Source of the DNA: Dactylonectria macrodidyma
Taxonomy: Eukaryota; Ascomycota; Sordariomycetes; Hypocreales; Nectriaceae
Direction of reading: 5' to 3'
Assembly: GCA_020744425.1 (NCBI GenBank)
Contig: JAGMUV010000011.1
Location: forward strand, 744,001-808,000
DNA length: 64,000 bases
Position 1 is the stretch's first letter. Each line of letters starts with the position of its first letter. The notes under the pieces were generated by a model, which was given only the letters and a program-made list of their open reading frames with translations, was not told where the DNA came from and did not search any database. Shown here piece after piece: positions 21,816-32,300 of the stretch. A program made the translations under genes and the position numbers.

Positions 21816-23273
21816 ATGCTCGACGAAAGCCTCCCCACGTACCGCTTCAAGACGTCGACAGACAACCCGCTCAACACGATCCTCTACTTCACGCACAACG
21901 GCTCGGACCCGTCAGCCGAGTACCTCGTCAAGCGGCCAGCACCGCCGGCGGCCGAGAACCAGTATGCGCTCGGGCTGCTCGACCCGCAGAACGCTGCCGT
22001 CATCTACGCCGAGGTGCTTCTCAAGCCCGAATGGACCCAGCCCACCCTCTCGGCCGCCGAGGTCCGCGCCGGCAACGGGCCCGCACCCCAGACGCCCGTC
22101 GTCCCGGACGGCTTCGCCCTCTCGCTGTACAACCCGGACCAGTCCATCCCCGTCAAGCTGCACGCAGGCAGTTGGGGGAAGTCGGACGCCTGGGAGTTTG
22201 AGATCCCTGAGCGCACCTTCAAGATGCCCAGCGTGAGCCGCATCGACCAGGACGTCGACGCCCCTCCGGTCTCCGAGCTCGTCCCCAAGCTCGTCTTTCG
22301 CTGGAAGCGAGACGGCCGCAAGGACATGACGTGTTACATGACGGGCAAGACCGTGGCTGGCAAGAACAGCAAAGACCCGGATATCACCGTGGCATTCTTC
22401 CGCGGGAAGAACGATTCTATCCTGACCATCTACGAACCCAACATGGCCCGCGTGGAGGTAGAGGATCGCAAGGGCCTCGAGATGGCTCTTATCTTAAGTG
22501 CTGAGGTCATTCGAGACCTATGGGTGAATCCGCGCAACAACCCTTTCAACTTATCAGGTGCCCCAGTCTCGTCGGCTGGCCGCAGGCGCAACACGTCACC
22601 AAAGACCACGAACCCCCCTGCAGCAAGCATGTCCGGCGCGCTGGGCAATCAGCGCCCTTCCTCACCTCCCCGGACGCAAGCCTCTCCAACCCAGATCTCT
22701 GCCAACGACACGGCCCGGCGGCAGGCCGAGATCGAAGCCGAGACAGAAAGACTCAAGGCCATGGTGGCCGAGGAGGAGCGTCAGGCTCGTGAGCGCGAGA
22801 AGGAGGAGCGAAAACGAGCACAGAAACTCGCAGAGAGGGAAGAGAAGGAGCGGCGCAAGCGCGAGGCCGAGATTGAGAAAGAGACGGAACGGCTCCGACG
22901 CGAGTTTGGCATGGAAGGCCAGGAGTATACGAGCCCGACCAGCCCGACGATCCCTTCGCCCCGACTACCTCCGCGTCCACAGCTCGGCGTCCCAGGTCTT
23001 CCCCCCCGTCCGCTGAGTGCCGGGCCGATGCAAATGGGTTCGGCGCAGCAGTACTTTGCGCCGCCTCCACAGCAGCCGCAGCCGCAACCACCCCCCAACG
23101 GTACCAACGGGAACAACGCCGGCGGAAAGAAACGACACGGTCTGGGAGGCCTGTTCCAGAGCGCAGGACCTTATGCGGGACCTGCGGCAGCGACCGTGAG
23201 CGGCTTCTTTAGCGGTCGAACAGAGGAGGACAAGAGAAAAAGGGTGCAGAAGAAGCGTAGTGTGCATTTCTAA
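21816..23273 (+). CDS. Conserved fungal protein with coiled coil and Pro/Gln-rich tail
   Basis: No named family is assigned. The 485-residue single exon has a globular N-terminal region (about residues 1-240) rich in beta-type segments, opening MLDESLPTYRFKTSTDNPLN and ending near KGLEMALILSAEVIRDLWV. That layout is reminiscent of tubby/scramblase-like barrels, but this is only a weak resemblance. A Ser/Pro linker follows, then a strongly charged Glu/Arg/Lys coiled coil (about 300-370), then a Pro/Gln-rich stretch and a basic end (KKRSVHF). There is no signal peptide or membrane segment, so it is probably cytosolic. A frame upstream of the ATG reads through the poly-C run as Pro but has no ATG, so the start at 21816 is preferred. 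Confidence 0.75.
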   Translation: MLDESLPTYRFKTSTDNPLNTILYFTHNGSDPSAEYLVKRPAPPAAENQYALGLLDPQNAAVIYAEVLLKPEWTQPTLSAAEVRAGNGPAPQTPVVPDGFALSLYNPDQSIPVKLHAGSWGKSDAWEFEIPERTFKMPSVSRIDQDVDAPPVSELVPKLVFRWKRDGRKDMTCYMTGKTVAGKNSKDPDITVAFFRGKNDSILTIYEPNMARVEVEDRKGLEMALILSAEVIRDLWVNPRNNPFNLSGAPVSSAGRRRNTSPKTTNPPAASMSGALGNQRPSSPPRTQASPTQISANDTARRQAEIEAETERLKAMVAEEERQAREREKEERKRAQKLAEREEKERRKREAEIEKETERLRREFGMEGQEYTSPTSPTIPSPRLPPRPQLGVPGLPPRPLSAGPMQMGSAQQYFAPPPQQPQPQPPPNGTNGNNAGGKKRHGLGGLFQSAGPYAGPAAATVSGFFSGRTEEDKRKRVQKKRSVHF

Positions 23274-23575
23274 ACCGAAGCATGGAATTGTTCAAGTTGG
23301 GTTGGGAATTTGATATACTCTTGTGCATTACTTGGGTGGGGGATATACCAAGGGCCATAAATGGGAGGCCCGGGGAACATATTGGGCACGTATATGGATT
23401 TAGGATCACTGAATGAAATTATGACATTGACACAATAAACCAACTCCTATTTGTGCGTACATCTAATATCTATGTTTCTTTTCTTTGTCCAAAACTGCCG
23501 GGTTCCAGGGGCTAGCCATGTGGCCAGCATCGCTGTGCCTGACCTGCAGGCATCAAGGGTCCTTGGCGGAACTAA
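23274..23575. other. Convergent spacer
   Basis: About 300 bp between the 3' end of the coiled-coil protein gene (plus) and the small Cys-rich gene (minus). It is AT-richer than its neighbours and should hold both 3' UTRs. Nothing else was seen. Confidence 0.4.
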
Positions 23576-23758
23576 TTACTTGCAAAACTTCTCGCAGTTG
23601 CCACACTTGGAATGCCTGTTCAGCATTGCGGGGCAGTCACATCGCACGCAGACGCAGTTCCAGGAGCGCACCAGGCGCCGGATCATTTTGGCCATTTTGG
23701 TCCTTCGCTCGGCGGTTTGGGGGCCAGCCTTGTCAGCGAAGCCGGCGAGAGTGCACAT
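23576..23758 (-). CDS. Small Cys-rich, probable zinc-binding protein (60 aa)
   Basis: This small ORF looks genuine although its family was not recognised. The ATG sits in a good context (ATCGCCACCATG), codon third positions are strongly G/C, and a TATAAAA motif on the same strand lies about 320 bp upstream, followed by a C/A-rich leader. The N-terminal half is basic (ERRTKMAKMIRRLVRSW). The C-terminal half has seven cysteines, WNCVCVRCDC then HSKCGNCEKFC, i.e. C-x-C-x2-C-x-C followed by C-x2-C-x3-C. Such paired Cys motifs after a Trp suggest a small zinc ribbon. There is no signal peptide, so it is more likely an intracellular zinc-binding peptide than a secreted effector. A leader intron ending CTTAAACAG is possible. 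Confidence 0.5.
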   Translation of the reverse strand: MCTLAGFADKAGPQTAERRTKMAKMIRRLVRSWNCVCVRCDCPAMLNRHSKCGNCEKFCK

Positions 23759-24288
23759 GGTGGCGATTTGTGTTTTCTTTTTCCTGTTTAAGAAGAGGAA
23801 GCAGAGGGCTTGCGGTGCTGAAGACTGGCAGGTGTTCTGGTGTTGTTTAGATGTTGGTGATGTCTGGGTCAGCTCCTTGACGGGGTTGCTTGGGTACCAG
23901 GATAGTACTTGCTTGACAGCGGTGCTGGGGTGCTCGGGAAAGATGGGGAGCTTGGTGGTATCGTTTGGGGACTTGATGTCGTTGCTTAGGTTGATGATTG
24001 AGGGTGTTTAGGTGTTTGGGTGTTTGGGTGAGGGTGGAAGAGAGAAGTTTTGCAGTCTTGGACGAACGAAGACGGCTTTTATATCTCGACAAACCGGACG
24101 TCGGTGAATGAACTGCTGTTGCTGTTAGCTGGACATCGTCTTGTTTTCGTTCACAGCGACCACTTGCCAGAGAGCTAGTGGCTTAGGCATATCATAGACG
24201 GTAAGGGTGACTTTGCGGCGGCAAACAAGCGCAGTGATTAAGAGACAGGTCACTTGCGTAATCATTGTTCTCAGAATCTCACCGCCCT
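23759..24288 (-). other. Leader and promoter of the small Cys-rich gene
   Basis: Read on the minus strand, the interval contains a TATAAAA box (near 24076-24082), then a CT- and CA-rich leader with ACCCAAACACC-type repeats leading into the 60-residue ORF. A frame of 81 codons within the leader (24092-23847) is low complexity and was not called. Confidence 0.4.
24075..24084 (-). promoter_or_regulatory. TATA box upstream of the small Cys-rich gene
   Basis: The minus strand reads GATATAAAAGCC here. It lies about 320 bp upstream of the small ORF start and is followed at once by a pyrimidine-rich stretch, the usual position of a fungal transcription start. The site is otherwise unproven. Confidence 0.4.
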
Positions 24289-24489
24289 CTAATCTGATCT
24301 CACTGCCTGCCTGTCTTTGATCATCCTCCTAACCAGCTGCTTCACCCTCTCGGACACTAAGTTGTGTTCTGTGGATTTGACGAGTTTCCTCCTGTCCGCA
24401 TCGGCCCAGTTGCGCATCTCGAGGGTGGCTGTTGACACGCGCGTGCGGTGCTCGGGACGGCGGATGTATGTGAGGTCGCCAGAGAACAT
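24289..24489 (-). CDS. Small basic hypothetical protein (66 aa)
   Basis: This is not a recognised family. The frame begins MFSGDLTYIRRPEHRTRV and is rich in Arg, Lys and Glu, with an amphipathic-looking helix in the C-terminal half (SERVKQLVRRMIKDRQ). Support comes from strongly G/C-ending codons and a clean CT-rich leader with CACCTACAG just before the ATG, which could be an acceptor of a leader or upstream exon intron. It has no Cys, no signal peptide and no membrane segment. It could be the last exon of a longer gene. It shares strand with the Cys-rich ORF downstream, but a TATA box between the two argues for separate transcripts. Confidence 0.38.
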   Translation of the reverse strand: MFSGDLTYIRRPEHRTRVSTATLEMRNWADADRRKLVKSTEHNLVSERVKQLVRRMIKDRQAVRSD

Positions 24490-26228
24490 TTCTGTAGGTG
24501 AAGAGAGATTGGATGAAAGAGAAGGTGAATGTTTATGCGTGCATGTGTCGAGGGCGGATGTTATGTTATGTAGTTGCTGGGTGTGGTTCTATTGTCAACC
24601 CGTTGTGGGATAGCTGGAGGAGATGTGAATAGTCAAAGAACGGTGCTTGAGCTTGGAGCTATGACCCGACAATGGACCTGGGAATATCACTAGCAAGGGT
24701 ATCATATCTTTCACGCTGAGAAAAACTGTCATAGGGCTGATATAATAATATGGGTGTGCTTAGTGACGGTGGTTGTGTGTTTTTGCTTTTGTCTACATGT
24801 ACCTAGTAGTCTACGTGGTTTGCAATTCTACGCTGTGGCTCTGTTTGGCTGTGACCTAGCGCAAGAACACTACAGAAACCTTGCAAAATACTTTGCGTCA
24901 CTTGTTTGCCAATATTCGCATGCGAGAGCATATGCAAGACAGATTCTTGACTGACTCTATCGTCGATGGAGGTGTGCTTAGAGTTGGCGGGTAGGTGAAG
25001 CAACTTGCTTCTTTTGGTCTAAGGCATGAACAAGGTGCGTGGACATGGAGGGCGAATGGACCATTTGATGGCATCGGTTCTTTGTGTGAGGGTCGTGGCA
25101 ATATGTTAATGCACGACCCTTGGGTTTATGCGTCATGGATGGCATACGACACGATTTGAATGTCACGTCGGCGGTAACCAAGCCGGTTGAGTGCTGTGGT
25201 GGTGGAAATTCCCGACGTGCAACTGGACACTTGCCGTTCAAGTCTTCGAAAGGACTCTTTCACGTGGGTTTCTTTTATCACCGTTCATCGTCATACATGG
25301 GACGAGGAGGGGCGAGGGAACGTGGAATTCTTTCCTTTGCCTGATGTGTAAATGGAAACCATGGCAGAAACATGCACAAGATGGGACTTTTGGGTGTGCG
25401 ACGTGATGCGAGCAGCCGCCCGGCCCCTGTCGATCAACGGCTCCTTTGGGCGACGAAGTGGTCATAGGTCATACAAATGCCTGTATCTAACAACTGGATC
25501 GCCGGTTTTGAACAACCAGACCCAGGCCTTTGACAGGCAAACGAAGAAAAGGATCGCCCAGTGGTCGTGTTTCGGGAGGTGAACGATTCAACTCCTTGTG
25601 TAATTTTAGTATCCTGCTGGCTGCGTCTCCCAGTCCACTTCAGTTGGGCGGCGCCCATGAAGCTACATACGCAGAGCATGATCCTTTGAGCTCCCAAAGC
25701 GCCAGCATCCTGCACAACCCCCAGCATCACGAAGCAAGCCATCCCTGTCGCACGTTGCCTCTTTTTTTTCTCTTGCGTTCGCTGCATGAGAACCCATCGT
25801 CCATGTACCAAACGCGCTCTAGCGGTCGCACGGGGGGGCTGTGCGTGCGCCCACTTTCTCTCGATCCATCGGCCGAGCGTTCACTCTCTCTTCCTTCTCT
25901 CGCCTGAGACTCGTGCGCCCGGGGTTTCGCGATCCTGTGCTCCGCTCTGCCCTGATCCGCCCCGGCATTTGCGCTTAGGGAGTGCCAAAGAAATGCCCGG
26001 AAACAGGAAACAAATTAAAGGTGTTGGGCTGGCTTCTTGGTTCAACCCGGCGGACCAACCAAAGTTGCCAATCCCTACAGGTAGAGAGCGACGTATAAGT
26101 AGAGCCTCCCACGGATCGCCGGCCTGGGTCGCGAGCCTTGGGAGTTTCGTTTCGTTGCTCGACCGACCATTCTTGCCGTTTCGTCGAAGCAAGCAAAAGA
26201 CAAGACTCGATACCGAGCTGTCCTCATT
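24490..26228. other. 1.7-kb divergent intergenic region
   Basis: No supported gene. It should contain the promoter of the small minus-strand ORF and the promoter and leader of the plus-strand carboxypeptidase. A frame at 25530-25907 has low-complexity Ser/Leu content and was not called. Confidence 0.45.
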
Positions 26229-27951
26229 ATGTGGTTCTCGTTCTCAACCTTCTCCGCGGCCTTGCTCGGCCTCGCATCGGTGGCTCACGGCCTGCCGGGA
26301 CTCCTCCCAGACAGCAAGCTGTTCCGCACCAAGACGCCTGGGGGCACGGGATTGAGCGTCTTTGAGAGCAAGGCGACGACGGTGACGCTCGAATACGTCA
26401 CAAACTCGGGCGTGTGTGAGACGACGCCTGGCGTCAACCAGTACTCGGGATACATCTCCGTGGGTGTGTGCTCGACTCGTGGCCCTCTGGTCGTCTGAGA
26501 CCCTACAGCTAACAACCCCAACAAGGTAAAAACATGAGCATGTGGTTCTGGTTCTTCGAGGCGCGGAACGACCCGGAGAATGCGCCCATGGCCCTCTGGC
26601 TCAACGGCGGCCCGGGCTGCTCGTCTATGGTCGGCCTCTTCCAGGAGAACGGCCCTTGTCACTTCGTCAACAACGAGACGGAGCCCCGACTCAACCCTCA
26701 CTCGTGGAACGAGTACGCCAACATGCTCTACGTCGATCAGCCCGTCGGCGCGGGCTTCAGCTACGGCGAGTACAACGTCAACTCGACCATCGAGGCCGCC
26801 CCATACGTCTGGCTCTTCCTCCAGGCCTTCTTCGAGAACTTCCAGCAGTACAGCTCGCGCGAGTTCGGCCTCTTCACGCAGTCGTACGGCGGCCACTACG
26901 GGCCTGAGTTTGCCCGTTACTTTCTCCAGCAGAACGAGGACATCGCGGCGGGTCGGGGCATCGGCGAGGAGATCAACATGGTGGTGCTGGGCATCAACAA
27001 CGGCTGGATCGATCCCAAGCGCCAGTTCAAGTCGTACGCGACGTACGCGCACGACAACCCGTATCGGCAGATCCTCGACGACGATACCATCGGCCGCTTT
27101 CTCGATGCCTACGACGAGTACTGCGTGCCGGCTATTGCTAACTGCACCGAGACCGAGGGCCAGGTCGAGGCGTGCGCCAACGCCGACAAAGTGTGCAACA
27201 CGCAAATGTACACCAACCTGCGCATCGCGAGCAAGGTCGACTTCAACGTCTACGACGTGCGCGTCGGCCAGGACTCGGAGGATCCGCCCGAGACGTACGC
27301 CGACTACATCACTCGCGCCGACATCATGGAGCGCATTGGCGCCCGCACGCGCTTTGCCGAGTGCGACGAGACGGTGTACGCCGCGTTTGGTGATTCTGGA
27401 GATGGTGAGTGCTTTCTCACCTGGTGGTGGTCTTGCTAGAAGCAAAGGAGGTAGTGAGAAAGGGTTGAGAGTTATCGCTGACAGAGAATGCCGCAACCTA
27501 GATGCTCGGTCGTTCGCGCCCGCACTCGTCGATGTGATACAGCACAACATCAGCACTTTGATCTGGGCTGGCGACGCAGGTAAGCGAGACCACTGCCTCA
27601 TCAGTCCACAGATCGACACAGGCTAATACAGAAAACGAAAACAGACTGGATCTGCAACTGGAAGGGGAATCTATGGGCGGCAAACGCTCTAGAGTGGTCC
27701 GGCCGCGAAAGCTTCGCCGCCAAGTCGCTGCAGAACTATACAGTCGACGGCAAGATGCACGGCCAGTACAAGGCCGTCGACAACCTCTCTTTCCTTCGGG
27801 TGTTTGAGGCCGGGCACGAGTTGCCATACTACCGTGAGTGACCAGCCTTGGAGAGCAAAGTGTTTATAGCTGACGAGTGTGCTTAGAGCCTGAAACGGCA
27901 CTTCAGGTGTTCAAGCAGATGATGCAGAAGAAGTCTCTGGCGTCGACATAA
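26229..27951 (+). CDS. Secreted serine carboxypeptidase (peptidase family S10)
   Basis: This is a secreted or vacuolar exopeptidase that removes C-terminal residues at acid pH. Five exons are inferred: 26229-26463, 26526-27404, 27502-27579, 27645-27833 and 27887-27951 (introns 62, 97, 65 and 53 nt), giving 481 residues. An N-terminal signal peptide is clear (FSTFSAALLGLASVAHG). Family marks are WLNGGPGCSSM near residue 104, VDQPVGAGFSYG near 148, and the nucleophile Ser198 in FTQSYGGHYGP. Catalytic Asp398 lies in AGDADWICNW and is completed across the third splice site; His455 is in AGHELPYY. The usual glutamate before the nucleophile (ESYGG) is Gln here. Several N-glycosylation sequons fit a secreted enzyme. 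A 444-codon frame on the opposite strand is a shadow. Confidence 0.94.
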
Positions 27952-28422
27952 TGAGTAATGAGCGAGACAGGTCTTATATGAGTTATTATTGTAACATCAA
28001 ACATCGAATGCTTTGGGAGTTCGGATATTAATCTAATGGAAGTAATGCACCACCGTCGATCATGAAGGTTGTTAGTCGAACTCTGCAGAAAATCGACCTA
28101 CATGCCTGCTCTTTACTTCATGTGACAAAGGCCACCTGATCAATGTCTCACTTCGAGGCCGTTGTGTTATGTTAAGCACAGCCATCTATCTGTCGGTAGG
28201 GTCTTCTCGTTTTCTAAGTTATTATCCTAGATGGATGGATTGGGGATGGTGATGCAAGGCAAATCACATCGATAACCGTCTGTGACAACTGTAGAGCGAT
28301 GATGATGGGTACAGCCCTCAGAAACCGCAACAGAAAGAGAGTAGAGCCACCGGGACATCCACTCACTGACTCACTGAAGGACTAAAAAAGTTATTCAGAG
28401 TGACGGGCAAAAAAGAAAGCTT
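27952..28422. other. Spacer between carboxypeptidase and tRNA
   Basis: About 470 bp containing the carboxypeptidase 3' flank and the downstream side of the tRNA gene. No gene was found. Confidence 0.45.
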
Positions 28423-28515
28423 GCCCCCGGCCAGGATCGAACTGGCGACCTTGGCATATCCTCAGAAGATTCAGAAAACATAAGTACCAAGCGGTAACCA
28501 CTCCGCCACGGGGGC
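28423..28515 (-). tRNA. Intron-containing tRNA, probable anticodon UAU (Ile)
   Basis: The minus strand folds into a full cloverleaf. The acceptor stem is GCCCCCG paired with CGGGGGC, the D stem GCGG/CCGC with loop AGTGGTTA, the anticodon stem TGGTA/TGCCA, a five-base variable loop, and the T arm GCCAG-TTCGATC-CTGGC. The CCA is not encoded. A 21-nt intron (28458-28478) sits at the canonical place one base after the anticodon. With that intron the loop reads C-U-U-A-U-G-A, so the anticodon is UAU, which decodes the Ile codon AUA. G at position 37 is unusual for an AUA-reading tRNA, so the isotype is less certain than the tRNA itself. Confidence 0.88.
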
Positions 28516-29386
28516 TTGAACTTAAGTCCCCAACGCTGAAGCAAGTGGAGTTTAGCGTCAGACGAGATTATTGTGTACTATAAAGATGGATTGGTGTCAC
28601 ATGCTGTAGGTAGCCTTTTGGGTGAATCTGTATTTCTGGTCGAAACCCTCGATGGGCCCAACACATTGATAGTAGAGAATGAGGCCCACGCGCTCGGTTT
28701 GGAGGTCTTATTGAGGGCCTGAAAAGCCTAGGGTAAAAAGCTTTTACCGTTTGGGATGCAAGGAGGGAACGATGAAGGAGTGCGCCTCATGGGAGACAAG
28801 GAGAAAATCTCCGACTTACAAGACACAAATGGGTCCTGTAATGACTTTCGGGGTCATATTTTGACGCACGCGAAGCCACTGCTGGGAATATTGGTCCTCT
28901 TCGCATTCGGCATGATTGTTTAAAAGAAGAAATATTCACATTGTAGCTACGGCAGCAAAGAAATCCAACTTGAACAAATGCCGAGGAGGAATTTTACTCC
29001 ATTCTCCACTTCGCTCTCGCTCCACACATCCCCGTCCCGTCCCCCCGAGCCAACGCCTTCCGGATGATAATTATGATGGGGGTCCGGCAGAGCACCCTGC
29101 ACCCGGTGCGGTCGGTCGTCACTCACGTTTGATCTTGAAAACGCGCAATTTGATTGAGATTCCAAAAGTATATCGGGCTCTCGGATAAAAAGACGTGAAC
29201 GTGGTAGGGGTTGGTTGGATGACAAGCGCCATTTAAACTTGGGGACATTTCTTGGGGATCGAGTGACACTTTAGATAGACATCTCAAATTCGATTTATAT
29301 ATCTCGTCATAGACATTACTTCCCACTTCAAGCAAGACGTGTACGGTGGGGTATCTAGCTAAACTCTTATACCAAAACATTCATCA
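28516..29386. other. Spacer between tRNA and DUF3433 gene
   Basis: About 870 bp. It includes the 5' flank of the minus-strand tRNA and the 3' flank of the minus-strand DUF3433 gene. A 90-codon frame (28916-29188) has no recognisable content and was not called. Confidence 0.45.
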
Positions 29387-32300
29387 TTATCCAACTTGTT
29401 TGTCCAAATCAACTCCATACCGTTGCTTGCTGGAGCGATCGCCGCCATACTCGACCCACCACGTAAGTGCGTAAACGTACTGTTCGAACACGCCGAGAAT
29501 CTTCAGCTCCTTGTCGTTCCTCCACTCAGCGCAGGGGGGAATGATCCGTGTCGATGCCATCTCGCTGCCCGCCAACAGCGTCGCGGTGCCGGCGATGGAG
29601 CACGGGTTATGCGGCAATACTTCGCGGATGCGGATGAGCAGCGTCATGCCGACAGCGCACGCGACCATCAGCGCCAGCATCACCTGGAGGGCAATTTTGG
29701 ACGGCCGATTCTGCCTCAGGCGTTGGTGGCCCGTCGTTGACAGAGTGCCCGTAAAGGACGGCAGCTTGGAGTCGGCCGCTGTATTGTTTTTGCGCATGTT
29801 GAGTGAAATCGCTTGTGCCATGTATGCCTTGTACAGGTCGTTCGATATCGTCGTCAAGTTGTCCGTGTTATTTGAGCCTAAGAGCTCGTCGAGCGGCTGC
29901 CCGTTCTTGCCGTACACGAGAGCCCTGACGAAGGAGTCTACATCGTTGTAGAGGTACGAGCTGTTGTCTGGGCCGGCGATGGTTCGGTTGAAGACGGAGT
30001 CGCTGAGGCCCAGCAGCCATGCGTTGGGGGCGAACTCGAACCTCTCGCTTCCGCTGGAAGTTTTCAGCGTTTTGGCTGTAGACTCGTCGGGTTTGGGCGT
30101 CGACGCGCCCGCGAGATCGAAGCCCGGGAGAGTCCAAGTAAGATTCGTGTTGACTTCTTCGATATTCTGGTAGCAAAGGAGCGTCCCAAAATCGTGTTCA
30201 AAATCCCACTCCGTCGTGTTTCCCACCCTGTTCCTCTCAGTCGCTCGAGCTGATCCAAGGGTGACTGCAAAGGTCGGACACCCGAAGCCGCCTGTTGTTA
30301 GACCATTGACGCCCATGCCGGTACCGCTTGTAGGATCGGTATCGAGTGCGCCATCAGCCAGGATGCCTGAGCTGGACCATTGGATGATGGAAGCCTTGCC
30401 GACATATGCTGGAGACAAGTCATATGGAAGCCAAAAATATTGCATCCAGAAGGCTGCCGTGGAGTTCTCAGAAGGCGGTGTTTCGCACCATTCAGAGTAA
30501 TCCAGTGTAGTGTTGAAGCCAGCATATATGTAGCCCGGCCTCGGTGAGTAGAATGAACTCCCGCCTGGCAGTGACGACATGGAATTCCCATCTTGATCGC
30601 CATAGATAATTGAAACCTGGCGGGACTCGCTTGGGATTGTTGTGCAATTCAAGCTCGCTCGTGTTGCCGGTACTTCAACGACCAACGGGGCTTGAGAACT
30701 CGAGCTGCTCACTGCTGCATCCCGGACTCTGAAGCGATTGAAGGTAAGTCCTTCATAAGTCCACTGAGGATAACTCAAGTCGAGGTATTCGATCAAACTG
30801 TCAATTGCGCTGGCCTGACCGTCCTCGAGCGATATGTCGACGTCGTTGAGGTTGAATGTGTCGGCCTGATAGATGGTAAGCTCTGCAACGTGAGGAATAT
30901 CGACAACGCTGTAGAGACCAGAAACTACAATGGTGAGGAAGCCTCCCACAAAGTTGGCAGCCAGAGCAACAAGAACCGCAAAGTGTCTTGTTTTTAATGA
31001 AAGGAACGCAGCATGCGGCAAGAGTTTTCCAACCAAGTTCAGGTGAATGGATCTGTCGGCGCTCGCTTTGCCACGCCTAAGGGCATCGTACGGCGCAAAG
31101 ACAGCTGCCATCAACTCTAATGCAGTGTACATACTGGCGACCCCCAACACAACGGCTGCTGGGATGTAGGTTGCGAACGCCGCTACATCCGATGGTCCAA
31201 TTTTCATGAACCCGGAGTTCTTGTCAGAGAAGTGCTGGACAATTTCTAGGGCCACAATCAGAAGCAGGGGTAGGCCGATAGCCAAAGCGAGGAACCAAGG
31301 GTAGCCGGACATGGGACGCCACCAGGAAATGGCCTGTTCCGCCGGCTCCGGGCCTTCAAGCGATGCCTCTTTGCTGTGAGGTATGGGCTCTATCATAAGC
31401 GTTGGCTGCGGCCCTGGGATGATTGCACTGCGAAAGTTGAAGGCTTCGAGCCGTTTCCGAATCTGGCTCCGGCGCGATGTCCCCATGTACATCACCGTTT
31501 GCTGCAACGGGGGACTGGCCGCTAGCATTGTAGCGGTGGCGGCGATGGATCCTGGCTCTCGAGGAATAACGGAGTGAGGACGGACAAACAGCATCCCGAT
31601 GGCCAGCAGCGTGAGAATGGCCAGGAATGTACATATGAAACCCGTTGAGAGGGACTTGACGTGTAAGCGGTCTTCGGTATACGTGATGCTGCCCGCTAAC
31701 TGCTGATCGGCCGGTTTTAGAACTAGCTGTCGTAGAGCCTGAGTAGCGATACCCTTGAAAACGCTTTTCCCCGTCTCGACGAGTAATTGAGGGTCTAGGA
31801 AGGAGCTGAGGGGCGAATTACTATTGAGCATACTCATGAGCTGAAAGAAGGTTGGGACTTGTTCCGACAGGACGTAGTCGTCGCCTCCGGTTCCGAGATA
31901 AAACAGGCCGGCTGACCTGTACACCCCCATGGCAAGGGTGCTAGCAGGAAGCCCCTTGACCAGCTTTTCGGACGGCGAGGCGGCAGACGACAGCACCGCT
32001 TGAGAAGTCCCGTTTAGAACGCTCGAGCTCTGTACTCGAAAGGGTTGCAGGTTGTACGAGGGCTTGCAGAGAGCGACCTTCAACTCATTGACGTAAATGT
32101 ACCGAGGGGCGGTTCCTGAGGACTTGGATGGTGAGAAGCGCAGATCGGCCATCGAAAGGACGACGCGTTGATCCGCGCTGGTGTTGTACACCATGTCGTA
32201 CTCTGGAGTATCGGCGCTCTCAATGTACTGAGTGGAAAAGTCCCAGTCGATATTACAAGGATAGACCTTGAATTGGCCTTGGTAGTTTTGAGAGGCATTT

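Noticed and set aside
26285..27619. 444-codon open frame on the minus strand
   Set aside because: It lies entirely opposite the S10 carboxypeptidase exons and crosses their introns; its Val/Arg/Leu-rich translation is the antisense shadow of GC-rich coding sequence.
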